From Nostoc paludosum FACHB-159 (GTDB lineage: Bacteria; Cyanobacteriota; Cyanobacteriia; Cyanobacteriales; Nostocaceae), in contig NZ_JACJTU010000001.1 in NCBI RefSeq assembly GCF_014698835.1, positions 186,001 through 250,000 of the forward strand: a stretch of DNA of 64,000 nt. The letters run 5' to 3'. A program made the position numbers and the translations under genes. Positions 48,839 to 60,171 of this stretch are shown piece by piece. The notes under the pieces are model-generated. The model searched no databases, was not told the DNA's origin, and saw only the letters and a list, made by a program, of their open reading frames with translations. Position 1 is the first letter of the stretch. Each line of letters starts with the position of its first letter.

Positions 48839-49669
48839 ATGACTAACATCTTTAAGCTAATCAACCAAATTGCTAGCGCAGAAGCACAGTTGTGTAACAC
48901 TCAATTTATTGCACCTTGTGTAAAAGGTGGACGAGTTCGCACGCGAGTAGCAGGGATGGTTTACACCTTCACACCAAAGCCTAGTAAATTTGAAGGTTGG
49001 GGTATCTTTGAGGCTGTGGATGAGAAGACAGCAACGCTTCTAGAAGAGGCAGATTTACCCCAAATTGCCGGATATCTGCGACACTTTCCCCAAATACGAC
49101 TGCGATTAGCACACCAACTGCGGGGACAAACTTGGTTAGCATACCCCGTGAATGAAGCAGATGTGGGTCAACGGTTGCAGGTGGTGAAACCGATCGCAAT
49201 CCATTTAGTAACCGAAGGTATCATCTTTGACCAAATCATAGCCCGCTGGAATGGACAGTCCTGCTGGTTTGAGGAAATCGATCGCCGCACCGATCCGGCT
49301 ATTGTTGAAACTCTGCAATCTGCCGTTAAGCAACTCATTCCTGTTGAAGAATTGCAATTCAAAGGCATGACTCCAGAAATTCGCACGGTGTATGAATTAG
49401 CAACTCGGCGTATTGAGGGCTTCGACCAACCCCAACAGGATGAAAGACGACTGAGAAAAGCATTGCAAATGGGTGGCGGTGAATTAAAGCAGTTTCACGA
49501 TCGCGGTGACTACTGGACAGTCGATTGGACAACGGCTGATGGTGTTCGCCACAGTAGCGCGATCGCTAAAACTGACTTGACTGTAATCAGTTCTGGTATC
49601 TGCCTGAGTGGATACGATCGCGACTTCGATTTGCAATCTTTGGTTGCTGTCATCGAACAACAAGATTAA
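48839..49669 (+). CDS. Uncharacterised 276-residue protein, operon partner of the E1-like gene
   Basis: Starts MTNIFKLINQIASAEAQLCN. Soluble, alpha/beta, with an N-terminal FIAPCVKGGRVRTRVAGMVYTF segment, a central WLAYPVNEADVGQRLQVVKP and IIARWNGQSCWFEEIDRRTDP part, and a C-terminal ~75 residues DERRLRKALQMGGGELKQFHD...YWTVDW that look like a small globular domain. No active-site motif I can name. The E1-like gene starts 31 bp after its stop, so the pair is an operon. By position it could be an E2-like or substrate-binding partner in the putative Ubl pathway, but sequence does not show an E2 fold. Start ATG 48839 without a strong ribosome site. Confidence 0.8.
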   Translation: MTNIFKLINQIASAEAQLCNTQFIAPCVKGGRVRTRVAGMVYTFTPKPSKFEGWGIFEAVDEKTATLLEEADLPQIAGYLRHFPQIRLRLAHQLRGQTWLAYPVNEADVGQRLQVVKPIAIHLVTEGIIFDQIIARWNGQSCWFEEIDRRTDPAIVETLQSAVKQLIPVEELQFKGMTPEIRTVYELATRRIEGFDQPQQDERRLRKALQMGGGELKQFHDRGDYWTVDWTTADGVRHSSAIAKTDLTVISSGICLSGYDRDFDLQSLVAVIEQQD

Positions 49670-49700
49670 TGAGTGTATTAATTACGAATTACCAATTATT

Positions 49701-50339
49701 ATGAGTATTTTTTTTCACGAACAACTTTACCGCAGCAATGCTGTGATGGCAAAGTTGAAAAATTATCCTGTAACCATTTGTGGGGCGGGAGCGTTAGGAG
49801 CTAACATTGCGGAAAACTTGGCTCGGTCTGGTTTTGATAAGCTTACGGTAATCGATCGCGATCGTATTGAGGAGCGTAATCTTTCCACTCAGCCTTACTA
49901 TCGTTCTGATGTCGGAGCATTCAAAGCAAAAATTTTGGCTAACAATTTATATCGAGCAATTGGTACTAAAGTTGATGCCAAAACAAAAGAATTGACATCA
50001 GCAAATGTAAATCAATTACTCCAAGATAGCCAGCTAATTATTGATGTTTTTGACAATAGCGTCGCACGTCAAATAATAAAAGATTATGCCGATAAATTTA
50101 GCATTCCTTGTCTTCATGTTGGACTAGCATCTGATTATGCAGAAGTGATTTGGAATGATGTTTATCGCGTGCCTTCTGAGATGAATGATGATGTTTGCGA
50201 TTATCCGTTGGCACGAAATTTAGTAATATTAACCGTTGCTGTAGCATGTGAAGCAATTGTCTCATTCATTGCCACAGCAGAACAGCGTAACTTCACCATT
50301 ACTTTGAAGGATTTGACTGTTCAATCTTTGTTTTTGTAG
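49701..50339 (+). CDS. Stand-alone ThiF/E1-like adenylyltransferase
   Basis: 212 residues from ATG 49701. Rossmann ATP-binding motif CGAGALGANIAENLARSG near 23-40, then TVIDRDRIEERNLSTQPYYRSDVGAFKA, matching the D-x-D...RNLxxQ...G-xxKA signature by which E1/ThiF/MoeB adenylate the C-terminal Gly of ubiquitin-like proteins. Later VFDNSVARQIIKDYA and a Cys in NDDVCDYPLARN that may serve as the thiol acceptor. No CxxC zinc pairs or rhodanese domain. No ThiS/MoaD-type gene is adjacent; the nearest candidate substrate is the 66-residue protein at 43.5 kb. Immediately behind the 276-residue gene. Confidence 0.9.
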   Translation: MSIFFHEQLYRSNAVMAKLKNYPVTICGAGALGANIAENLARSGFDKLTVIDRDRIEERNLSTQPYYRSDVGAFKAKILANNLYRAIGTKVDAKTKELTSANVNQLLQDSQLIIDVFDNSVARQIIKDYADKFSIPCLHVGLASDYAEVIWNDVYRVPSEMNDDVCDYPLARNLVILTVAVACEAIVSFIATAEQRNFTITLKDLTVQSLFL

Positions 50340-50486
50340 ATGGCGATCGCTCCCAAATACATCTTCTGTACTATTTAACCCTTTTTTTCACAAAAATTGA
50401 AAAAACAGGGTTAAAAAACTATTTTAAAAAAAGGTTAATCAGCAGATAACCAATCAAGCTTAAAACTACTAATTGAATATTTAATT

Positions 50487-51767
50487 TTGTTGAGTATGCT
50501 GAAATTAAGTTTACCGTTGAAAATAGCAGGAGGAGCGGTCTTCCTGCTTTCATTTACTGTTTTTCGAGCAATTGCCGCCACAATTTCAGAAGGTTTTGAG
50601 TCTGGCCAAAAAGGAGCTTATGCTGCGGCTGATGTCAACCTCAGTTCAGGCGTTTGGAATTTGAATGACGCGCTAATTGGGAACACTTCAGCCGATGTTA
50701 AAAACGGAGCGCAATCTGTTCGCGTTCGTAACATTGGCAAAATTACCATGAAATTCGATCGCACTACGGGTGCTGGCACAGTTACAATCAAACATGCCAA
50801 ATATGGTAATGATGGTAACACCACATGGGGATTGTGGTGTTCGACAACCAGCGGCACCTCATGGACAGCAGTAGGTTCAACAATTACAACAAGTTCTAAA
50901 ACTCTTCAAACTGCAACTTTCACACCTAATATTTCTGGCATAGTTCGCTGCGAAGTCCGCAAAACTGATGTTAGTTCCAACAGAACTAACATCGATGATA
51001 TTGTAATTACTGATTATGGTTCTTCTGGTTCTCCCCCTCTACCCGCTGGTTCTGTTCCATTCTTTGACAATATCAACAATCCTGTATCTGGACTAGCATA
51101 CGGTAGCCCAGCAGATGTAACTCCCACTCCCCGAACTCTAAATACTTTTGACACAGCAGTGACCGATCTTTGTGGACAACCTGGCACAGTTGTCAGTCCT
51201 TCTAACTTCCAGTTAATGATGACAAATAATCCTACTGTTTTGGCAAATATTAAACAATATGTAGGAGGATATTTGATTGCAGGGCGTACTTCCGATACAG
51301 ATTTTTTAGCTGACTTGACTAATGTTTGGTTTAATGCAGAAGGTTTTGAACATGTTTTCTGTGGAGAACCTGTTGCAGGAGGTTCAATTGGTGGATTACA
51401 CTTCATTGGTCGTTATTTAGAGCTTCAAGAAAAGGGTTTAGCTGGACGACTAAATAACAACACATCCAACGAAGAAGTTGTTCCCAATGCTATTTATACT
51501 ATTGGTGCTGTTGTTAAAGTAGGTAATAGTACTGCTCAGTCTTCAATCAAAGGTTATGCTTACACTCTCAGTGCTGAAGAAATTCTCGGTATGGCAGCTT
51601 TAGCTTATAAAAATAACCCCAATACAAGTTCGACTAATACTGTTTGTCATTGGACTGTAACTGATGAGGGTAACACGTTTAAAGCAGTGTTTGTCAGGAG
51701 AGATGGCGGCGTCCGCACTTTCTATCCTGATGCTACTCCTGGTAGTAACCCTAACTGCGTGCAATGA
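50487..51767 (+). CDS. Secreted two-domain protein with C-terminal EndoU-like nuclease domain
   Basis: 426 residues with a signal peptide (LKIAGGAVFLLSFTVFRAIAA). Residues ~33-178 form a beta-sandwich with FESGQKGAYAAADVNL...NIDDIVITDYGSS, resembling carbohydrate-binding or jelly-roll domains. After a Pro/Ser linker comes a domain with GFEHVFCGEP (His289) and GSIGGLHFIGRYLEL (His305), strongly recalling the HVF-x-GE...GxHNW catalytic region of EndoU endoribonucleases. EndoU enzymes cut RNA at uridines; bacterial forms occur in toxins. Export would make it act outside the cytoplasm. Adjacent to the Ro60/Y-RNA locus on the same strand, 147 bp after the E1-like gene. Catalytic Lys not pinned down. 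Confidence 0.8.
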   Translation: MLSMLKLSLPLKIAGGAVFLLSFTVFRAIAATISEGFESGQKGAYAAADVNLSSGVWNLNDALIGNTSADVKNGAQSVRVRNIGKITMKFDRTTGAGTVTIKHAKYGNDGNTTWGLWCSTTSGTSWTAVGSTITTSSKTLQTATFTPNISGIVRCEVRKTDVSSNRTNIDDIVITDYGSSGSPPLPAGSVPFFDNINNPVSGLAYGSPADVTPTPRTLNTFDTAVTDLCGQPGTVVSPSNFQLMMTNNPTVLANIKQYVGGYLIAGRTSDTDFLADLTNVWFNAEGFEHVFCGEPVAGGSIGGLHFIGRYLELQEKGLAGRLNNNTSNEEVVPNAIYTIGAVVKVGNSTAQSSIKGYAYTLSAEEILGMAALAYKNNPNTSSTNTVCHWTVTDEGNTFKAVFVRRDGGVRTFYPDATPGSNPNCVQ

Positions 51768-51840
51768 AGAGTGCTGAGTTACGAGTACGATGCCCGTTCT
51801 GAGACCGGGAGTAGGTATTAATTAATCGCGTTTGCAGGTT

Positions 51841-51987
51841 GATGCAATAACATTGCATGGGCTTGCAATCGCATTGCAGGGCGATGCAACAAAGATGCAG
51901 GTCGATGCAATAAAGGTGCAGGTCGATGCAACAAAGGTGCAAGCCGATGCAACAAAGGTGCAAGTCGATGCAACAAAGGTGCAGGGC
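51841..51987. repeat. Seven tandem 21-bp repeats
   Basis: Seven contiguous 21-bp units, consensus GATGCAACAAAGGTGCAGGTC; the first two are diverged and the last four nearly identical. Reading frames of 70-94 codons across it on the minus strand come from the repeat and are not genes. It lies between the EndoU-like gene and a convergent transporter gene. Confidence 0.95.
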
Positions 51988-52044
51988 GGATGTTGTAGTT
52001 CAAATACATGAAAAAGGCTGTAACAACCTGCAATCTGCTTAGTG

Positions 52045-52779
52045 CTAAAGCATTTTTTCCAAGAACTGCTTGGCGCGATCGCATTTAGGATTTTGGAAAA
52101 ACTCACTCGGAGCAGTATCTTCTGCTAACGTTCCGCGATCGAGGAACATAATTCGACTGGCGACTTCCCTGGCGAAACCCATTTCATGAGTAACGATGGC
52201 CATTGTCATTCCAGATAAGGCTAAACCTTTCATCACTTCCAGCACGTCTTTTACCATTTCTGGATCTAAAGCAGAGGTGGGTTCATCAAACAAAATCATC
52301 TCTGGTTCCATTGCTAATGCACGGGCGATCGCTACCCGCTGTTTCTGTCCCCCGGATAGTCTCGACGGGTAGACATCGGCTTTTGGCTCTAAACCTACCT
52401 TCGCCAGCAATTCTAAACCATGTTCCTGTGCTTTTTGCTTGTCTATTTTCTTCACCTTGATAGGCGCATAGGTGACATTTTGCAGCACTGTCATGTGGGG
52501 AAACAAATTAAAATGTTGAAATACCATCACCAAATGTTGACGAACCTTAGCGATGTTTGCCTTCGGATTAGTGATTTCTTGCTCCTGAAAATAAACTCTT
52601 CCTCTGGTGGGTTGTTCTAGCAAATTCATGCATCGCAAAAAAGTAGACTTACCAGAACCAGAAGGCCCTAGTATGGCAACGACTTCGCCTTGATAAATCT
52701 CAGTGGAAATATCTTTAAGTACGTCAAGTTGACCAAAGGATTTACACAAAAATTCCGTGCGAATTACTGCATTACTCAC
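52045..52779 (-). CDS. Polar amino-acid ABC transporter ATPase (GlnQ/BgtA type)
   Basis: 244 residues. Walker A GPSGSGKSTFLRC, Q-loop, signature LSGGQKQRVAIARALA, Walker B MILFDEPTSALDPE and H-loop VTHEMGFAREVA, matching the PAAT family ATPases for glutamine/basic amino acids. The start overlaps the last 8 bp of the upstream permease gene, so translation is coupled. The N-terminal MSNAVIRTEFLCKSFGQLDVL is standard. In Anabaena the Bgt system consists of BgtA (ATPase) and BgtB (fused binding protein-permease); here both are contiguous. Confidence 0.95.
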   Translation of the reverse strand: MSNAVIRTEFLCKSFGQLDVLKDISTEIYQGEVVAILGPSGSGKSTFLRCMNLLEQPTRGRVYFQEQEITNPKANIAKVRQHLVMVFQHFNLFPHMTVLQNVTYAPIKVKKIDKQKAQEHGLELLAKVGLEPKADVYPSRLSGGQKQRVAIARALAMEPEMILFDEPTSALDPEMVKDVLEVMKGLALSGMTMAIVTHEMGFAREVASRIMFLDRGTLAEDTAPSEFFQNPKCDRAKQFLEKML

Positions 52780-54262
52780 TTTGCCGTAATCTCCTTTCTA
52801 AAGTGGATGCACCGAAGGTTAGACCCATAACCAAAACATAATAAATTAATCCTGCAAATAGCAATGGTTCAAAATAAATATATTTATTTGCACCGACGAT
52901 TTGAGCACTGCGTAATATTTCCACCACACCAATTGTTGACACCAAAGCTGAATCTTTCAGCAGCCCAATAGTTTCATTTACTAATGCTGGCAGAATATTC
53001 TTCAATGCTTGGGGTAAAATCACATCCCACATCATCAACCGATAAGGAACACCCATAGACAACGCCGCTTCAGTTTGTCCTTTATCTACAGCTTGAATTC
53101 CACCTCTGATGGTTTCCGACATATAAGCGCCAGAATTTAGGGTAAAAGTTAAAACCCCTGCCTCCAATGCCGAAATATCATAGCCTGTAAGTTGGGGTGT
53201 TGCGTAATAAACCAGCGCCAATTGTAACAGCAAGGGTGTGCCTCTGAAGATAGAGGTGTAAGCATTTGCAACCCAGGTAAGCGGCTTGATGCCGATAATT
53301 TTTGCTAGAGAAAGTATTGTTCCCCAGATTAAGCCCAAAGTTACAGATAATAGCGTAAACAACAAAGTTAAAGGGATTCCCCGAAGAATAAAGGGAATAT
53401 CTGGAAAGATTCTTGTGAAGTCGAGATTTAATCCGGTTTTGGCAGGAGTTGAGGATTTAGTATCGGTAATAATCTTCTGGGAAAACCACTTATTTACTAA
53501 TTGATTTAATGTGCCATCGTCCTTCATTTGTTGCAGGACTTTGTTAAAAGGTTCGACTAAATTAGAATTTTTAGGAAATGCGATCGCCGATCCACTTGCT
53601 TCTTCTGAAGGAATAACATTAAACTCTAAATCTGGGTTAGCTTGGGCAAATCCTTTCGCCACCGTATCTTCAACAATTGCCGCATCAATTCGCCGAGATT
53701 TGATTTCTTGAACTACCTCCGGCACTTTATTAAGTTGCTTTAGCTGAATACCTGTAACTTTTTGGGCAATTTTTTTAGCATTTTGCTCCTGTATCGTTCC
53801 TAGCTGTACCCCTACTTTTTTTCCTGATAAGTCTTGCGGCTGTTTCAGATTACTACCCTTAGGGGCGACAATCGTATCTTTGGCTTCATAATAAATAATT
53901 GAAAAATCAACATTTTTTTGACGTTCTGGAGTTGGAGTCATCCCTGCCATTACAAAGTCTGCTCGATTTGCTTGGAGTGCAGGAATTAAGCCATTAAAGT
54001 CAGATTCCATAACTTTAAGTTTAAACCCTAGTTTTTCAGCCAGGGTTTTAGCAATATCGATATCAAAGCCAACGATTTGATTTTCACCGTTTTTAGTATC
54101 ATAAAACTCATAAGGCGGATAATCTGGTGAAGTAATCATCGTTAGCGTGTCTTTTCCTAAAGATGAAGCAGCTTTCAGGGAATTGCTATGTCCGGCGATG
54201 ATATTGATTACTACTATTCCTACAACGAGTATCGTTAATAGCCATACTTTTGTTTTTTTCAC
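52772..54262 (-). CDS. Fused substrate-binding/permease amino-acid transporter (BgtB-like)
   Basis: 496 residues: an N-terminal membrane anchor/signal (LLTILVVGIVVINIIAG), a periplasmic type II binding domain (about 38-265: DYPPYEFYDTKNGENQIVGFDID, GMTPTPERQKNVDFS), then an ABC permease with about five helices and the EAA loop (EAALSMGVPYRLMMWDVILPQAL). Such fusions are known as GlnP in Lactococcus and BgtB in Anabaena, the latter importing basic amino acids and glutamine. Forms an operon with the ATPase (8-bp overlap). No other permease subunit is present, as expected for homodimeric fusion types. Confidence 0.93.
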   Translation of the reverse strand: MKKTKVWLLTILVVGIVVINIIAGHSNSLKAASSLGKDTLTMITSPDYPPYEFYDTKNGENQIVGFDIDIAKTLAEKLGFKLKVMESDFNGLIPALQANRADFVMAGMTPTPERQKNVDFSIIYYEAKDTIVAPKGSNLKQPQDLSGKKVGVQLGTIQEQNAKKIAQKVTGIQLKQLNKVPEVVQEIKSRRIDAAIVEDTVAKGFAQANPDLEFNVIPSEEASGSAIAFPKNSNLVEPFNKVLQQMKDDGTLNQLVNKWFSQKIITDTKSSTPAKTGLNLDFTRIFPDIPFILRGIPLTLLFTLLSVTLGLIWGTILSLAKIIGIKPLTWVANAYTSIFRGTPLLLQLALVYYATPQLTGYDISALEAGVLTFTLNSGAYMSETIRGGIQAVDKGQTEAALSMGVPYRLMMWDVILPQALKNILPALVNETIGLLKDSALVSTIGVVEILRSAQIVGANKYIYFEPLLFAGLIYYVLVMGLTFGASTLERRLRQSE

Positions 54263-54367
54263 GTACTTGAGAAGTATTTAATGGATTTGATAATTATATA
54301 AATCCCCTTTGATTTTGCCAGGATTGCAACAATTACAATTTCTCTACAATGTTGGTGAAAAAATATG

Positions 54368-54392
54368 AGAGACGTTGCAATGCAACGTCTCT
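54368..54392. repeat. GAGACGTTGCA palindrome
   Basis: Perfect 12-bp arms AGAGACGTTGCA and complement around one base, upstream of the transporter operon; family member of 41824 and the interior of the MITE at 14858. Confidence 0.8.
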
Positions 54393-54443
54393 ACATTTGT
54401 TGGAATAGGTGTATATTCCCGTTTACGGACATAGCCGAGTGAA

Positions 54444-54980
54444 TTACTCACTTTCATTCATCCGTTGTACGCTCCAAAAATGCTCTGCAAAGGCGACGGC
54501 GGGGTGAATTGGAGCTTTGGGTTTGGTTTTGAGTACCATAGAAGCTTCATGAGGAAGGCGATCGCTTTTTGTTGAGTTACACTTCTCGCAAGCTGTGACA
54601 ACGTTATCCCAGGTGTGTTGTCCACCTTTGGAACGAGGAATCACATGGTCAAGGGTTAAACGTTTACCACTACCACAGTATTGGCAAGTGTGGTTATCGC
54701 GCTTGAGTACTTCACGACGATTCACAGGAGGTACTTTCCAGTGTCGTTCTGGATTACCCGTTGTCAAACGGATGTGTTCCGGAACTTGTAGTACAACGCT
54801 GGGTGAACGGACTTCCCACTGCTTTGTACTGCCAAAATCCAATGATTCTGCTTGACCAGTAACTAACAGTACTATTGCTCGTTTGATGTTGATGCGTGCT
54901 AATGGTAGGTAGTTCTTGGAGAATACTACCACTGAATTTTGTAGTATGTGTGGTTGCTGAGTTTGCTGCTGGACTTGCAT
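54444..54980 (-). CDS. HNH endonuclease
   Basis: 178 residues from ATG 54980 (MQVQQQTQQPHILQNSVVVF); an upstream frame extension to 55013 would read through the terminator tail and is rejected. HNH motif at about 100-150: RDNHTCQYCGSGKRLTLDHVIPRSKGGQHTWDNVVTACEKCNSTK, with two CxxC zinc knuckles and DH-N-H catalytic residues. Related IS605/RuvC-free HNH proteins of this plain type are common in cyanobacteria and may work in DNA repair or restriction. A terminator-like hairpin sits directly upstream, in its leader. Confidence 0.93.
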   Translation of the reverse strand: MQVQQQTQQPHILQNSVVVFSKNYLPLARINIKRAIVLLVTGQAESLDFGSTKQWEVRSPSVVLQVPEHIRLTTGNPERHWKVPPVNRREVLKRDNHTCQYCGSGKRLTLDHVIPRSKGGQHTWDNVVTACEKCNSTKSDRLPHEASMVLKTKPKAPIHPAVAFAEHFWSVQRMNESE

Positions 54981-54994
54981 ATGTAAAAAACTCC

Positions 54995-55036
54995 TCAAAA
55001 AAATAACCCCCACCTCTGGTTATCAGGAGCGGGGGT
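54995..55036 (-). terminator. Terminator/attenuator just before the HNH gene
   Basis: On the minus strand ACCCCCGC (55029-55036) pairs with GTGGGGGT (55006-55013), followed by TATTTTTTT. The T-run ends 15 bp before the HNH start codon, so it is either the end of a small upstream transcript or a leader attenuator. Confidence 0.75.
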
Positions 55037-57719
<2,683 letters not shown>

Positions 57720-57726
57720 TGCTACT

Positions 57727-58509
57727 CTACCTCAATCCCTGCTCTTGCAATCTCTCATTTGCCCAAGCCATATCTGCTTCTGACAAGGTAGGAATTGGAG
57801 GGCGGCTGTAATTAATTCTTAAATCATAACTGCCCTGGTTGTAAATATCATTGAGTAATAGATTTAAGTTGATAATTGGTTTAGGTTCACCAGCCCTAAG
57901 CGGCACTGAAAAATCAGGAATTTCATCTTGCAAATTAAACCCATAAAGTTTAGCTTTGGGACGAGTTTCGCTATCACTCACCACGATACGATAGAGGGTT
58001 GGCAAAAAATTTCCGACCATTTGCATTGGATTTCCCTGGCGCAATAAATCAATTTCAACGAAGTGAGTTGCACTGCCCAAAATCTTGAGCCGTTTTGTTT
58101 CGTATTGTAGCCGCCCAATTCCTACCTGTTTATTTTTTGGAGAAAGCACCTCAATGATGGTCACAACCTCCTCAGTTTCCACAGCGCGAATTTCTAAGTA
58201 TGCTTCTGTCAGAATCTCTGGTAAGGGTAGCATCACCTCAATGGGCTGGGTTGTTGGAGCAACTGCAAGATTGGATTCAGTTGGTGGCGGTAGAGAGAGC
58301 GAACTTTGCACCGAAACATCGGGTATACCCACAAGCAGTGCAGTATCTCCATTCACCTCATACACACGCTCCTCGATCGCCACAATATACTTGGGACGAA
58401 GCTTAGGGGCAAGATCGTTGGCGATCGCTGTAATTAACCGATGGTGGATTCCTGCCCACAGAGAAGGATGTTCTAGATAGGGATTCATACCGGGAAATGG
58501 AGAAGGCAT
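57727..58509 (-). CDS. DUF4058-like protein
   Basis: 260 residues from ATG 58509 (MPSPFPGMNPYLEHPSLWAGIHHRLI); the frame extends upstream to 58608 but without the family pattern. Opening sequence FPGMNPYLE, the central EVLSPKNKQVGIGRLQYE(T/K)KR and VEIDLLRQG stretch resemble PD-(D/E)XK-like cores, and DLRINYSRPPIPTLSEADMAWAN closes the protein. This is the DUF4058 family, widespread in cyanobacteria in many copies, of unproven nuclease-like function. The gene ends 7 bp from the ligA stop. Confidence 0.85.
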   Translation of the reverse strand: MPSPFPGMNPYLEHPSLWAGIHHRLITAIANDLAPKLRPKYIVAIEERVYEVNGDTALLVGIPDVSVQSSLSLPPPTESNLAVAPTTQPIEVMLPLPEILTEAYLEIRAVETEEVVTIIEVLSPKNKQVGIGRLQYETKRLKILGSATHFVEIDLLRQGNPMQMVGNFLPTLYRIVVSDSETRPKAKLYGFNLQDEIPDFSVPLRAGEPKPIINLNLLLNDIYNQGSYDLRINYSRPPIPTLSEADMAWANERLQEQGLR

Positions 58510-58738
58510 AACTGAAACTCCCACGGCTATCAAACTATCGGTTTTGCTCAGTTTAACAAAAACCGACCTCAAACGCTTGTCCTGCAAGGCATTGACACGG
58601 CTACACAAAAATATAGGGTTTTGGCAACGTGTGTTGATGAATATCCAATAGAATATTTTACCGATATAGTTGGGTAAATTTTGGTAGGATTCTACGTAGC
58701 ATCAATTTGATGAAAAAAACATCTTAAACGCCTTTTCC

Positions 58739-59533
58739 ATGAAAAGAAGACAAATTCTTGGCTTTTTGGGTATAGCAATTGCTGGTTTATTGCTAGCAAT
58801 TGGTTTACCCTTAGTTACTCCTTCTCCTGTAGTCGCCCAGTCAAACAACATACTTGTTTCAGCCGCCGCTAGCTTAAAAGATGCGATGGAAGAAATTAAG
58901 CCTCTGTACCAACAAAGTAAATCAAATGTGAATATTACTTATAATTTTGGGGCTTCTGGTGCTTTGCAGCAACAGATTGAGCAAGGTGCGCCAGCAGATA
59001 TTTTTATTTCGGCTGGGAAAAAACAAGTAGATGCCTTAGAACAAAAAGGACTCCTTTTGCCAGGTACGCGTGCCAATTTAGCAAATAACCGTCTGGTTTT
59101 GGTAGTGGCTCAGGATGTTGTGGGCGTCACTAGCTTCTACAATTTAACAGATGAGAAGATTAAGAAAATTGCGATCGGTGAAGCCAGAAGCGTACCAGCA
59201 GGGCAATATGGAGAGCAAGTTTTAAAGAAATTGAAACTTTACGATCGCGTTAAACCCAAATTAGTCTTTGCTAACAATGTGCGCCAAGTCTTAGCAGCAG
59301 TTGAAACTGGTAACGCCCAAGCCGGTCTAGTTTATGCCACTGATGCCAAAATCTCCAACAAAGTAAAAGTTGTAGTCGCTGCTGATGAGAAATTTCACTC
59401 ACCGATAGTTTATCCGATCGCTGTCCTCAAAAGCAGTAAAAATCCTTCTGCTGCCAAGGAGTTTGTCCAATTTTTATCTAGCGCTCAAGCCAAAGATATA
59501 CTCAAAAAATATGGATTTATTGTGCCTAAATAA
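58739..59533 (+). CDS. modA: Molybdate ABC transporter substrate-binding protein
   Basis: 264 residues with a twin-arginine-like or Sec signal (MKRRQILGFLGIAIAGLLLAI). ModA signatures: ILVSAAASLKDAMEEI, the YNFGASGALQQQIEQGAPADIFIS oxyanion site and GKKQVDALEQKGLL. Ligand Ser/Ala pockets (AASL, GASG) are of the ModA kind, so molybdate or tungstate binding. modB/modC genes are not adjacent, so the transporter is split or ModBC fused elsewhere. A repeat hairpin follows. Confidence 0.93.
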   Translation: MKRRQILGFLGIAIAGLLLAIGLPLVTPSPVVAQSNNILVSAAASLKDAMEEIKPLYQQSKSNVNITYNFGASGALQQQIEQGAPADIFISAGKKQVDALEQKGLLLPGTRANLANNRLVLVVAQDVVGVTSFYNLTDEKIKKIAIGEARSVPAGQYGEQVLKKLKLYDRVKPKLVFANNVRQVLAAVETGNAQAGLVYATDAKISNKVKVVVAADEKFHSPIVYPIAVLKSSKNPSAAKEFVQFLSSAQAKDILKKYGFIVPK

Positions 59534-59559
59534 CTAGCAGCTTGTTCTTCATAGGTTTG

Positions 59560-59619
59560 TAGTCAGCACTTTAGTACTTAAAAAATCAAGGACTAAAGTT
59601 TTTACTACAAACACCTATG
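59560..59619. repeat. Dispersed hairpin repeat
   Basis: Arms CATAGGTTTGTAGT (59560-59573) and ACTACAAACACCTATG (59604-59619, 2-nt bulge), inner ACTTTAGT and ACTAAAGT arms. A known type of cyanobacterial interspersed repeat; may end the modA transcript. Confidence 0.75.
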
Positions 59620-59923
59620 ACCGTTAAAATCAATTTCATCAATCACTCAAGTATTTATTCTATTTGTGCTTTTTAATTACACAGTTATCAGATATTCAGT
59701 CTCATTTTTATACTGTTCAAATTGGAAATAGAACAACACTGAATTGGGTGTATACTCAAGACAAAAATTATACTTATAAGCGTTACTAACAAAAAATAAT
59801 TAATTACAATAATGTCTGTTTTAAAAGCATATAAATACTAAATATTATAACTTTGGGTTGATGAGATTGCTAGCTAATCAAACGAAAATTCTCCTAGATT
59901 TCAAAAAATCTGAAGAAAAAAAT
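59620..59923. other. AT-rich upstream region of the GG-leader peptide gene
   Basis: No gene recognised; low GC, possible TATACT/TATAAT-like hexamers around 59751 and 59843. Confidence 0.35.
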
Positions 59924-60085
59924 ATGTCCAGAATCAAAATTACTGATTTACAACCTGACAATCAAGTTCAAGTACGGAAACTATCTCAGGCAGATATGAT
60001 AGCAATCACTGGAGGAATTAAAGTGAAGCTTTTAGGTGATAATTTTGTCAATTTGATATTCAACGGTTTTATATTGACGATTTAA
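59924..60085 (+). CDS. Double-glycine leader peptide (bacteriocin/RiPP-like precursor candidate)
   Basis: 53 residues from ATG 59924 (MSRIKITDLQPDNQVQVRKL). The segment LSQADMIAITGG is a typical GG-type leader ending, which C39-peptidase ABC exporters cleave. The 20-residue remainder after GG (IKVKLLGDNFVNLIFNGFIL...) is hydrophobic, with two Lys and no Cys/Ser-Thr richness, so a small exported peptide or unmodified bacteriocin is possible. ITDLQP at the start is common in cyanobacterial precursors of this kind. A longer in-frame start at 59858 exists but lacks the pattern. No transporter or modifying enzyme is nearby, so this is an orphan. Confidence 0.65.
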   Translation: MSRIKITDLQPDNQVQVRKLSQADMIAITGGIKVKLLGDNFVNLIFNGFILTI

Positions 60086-60171
60086 ATTTAGCAGCACATT
60101 CAACAGACAAAGGCTCTACAAGAATTAAGCGCAACCCAGCAAATACGCTAGGTCGCGCTTCTGTGCTGTAT

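Noticed and set aside
48839..49669. E2 ubiquitin-conjugating enzyme
   Set aside because: No HPN motif and no catalytic Cys in suitable context.
51751..52106. Three minus-strand frames of 70-94 codons
   Set aside because: All produced by the 21-bp tandem repeat.
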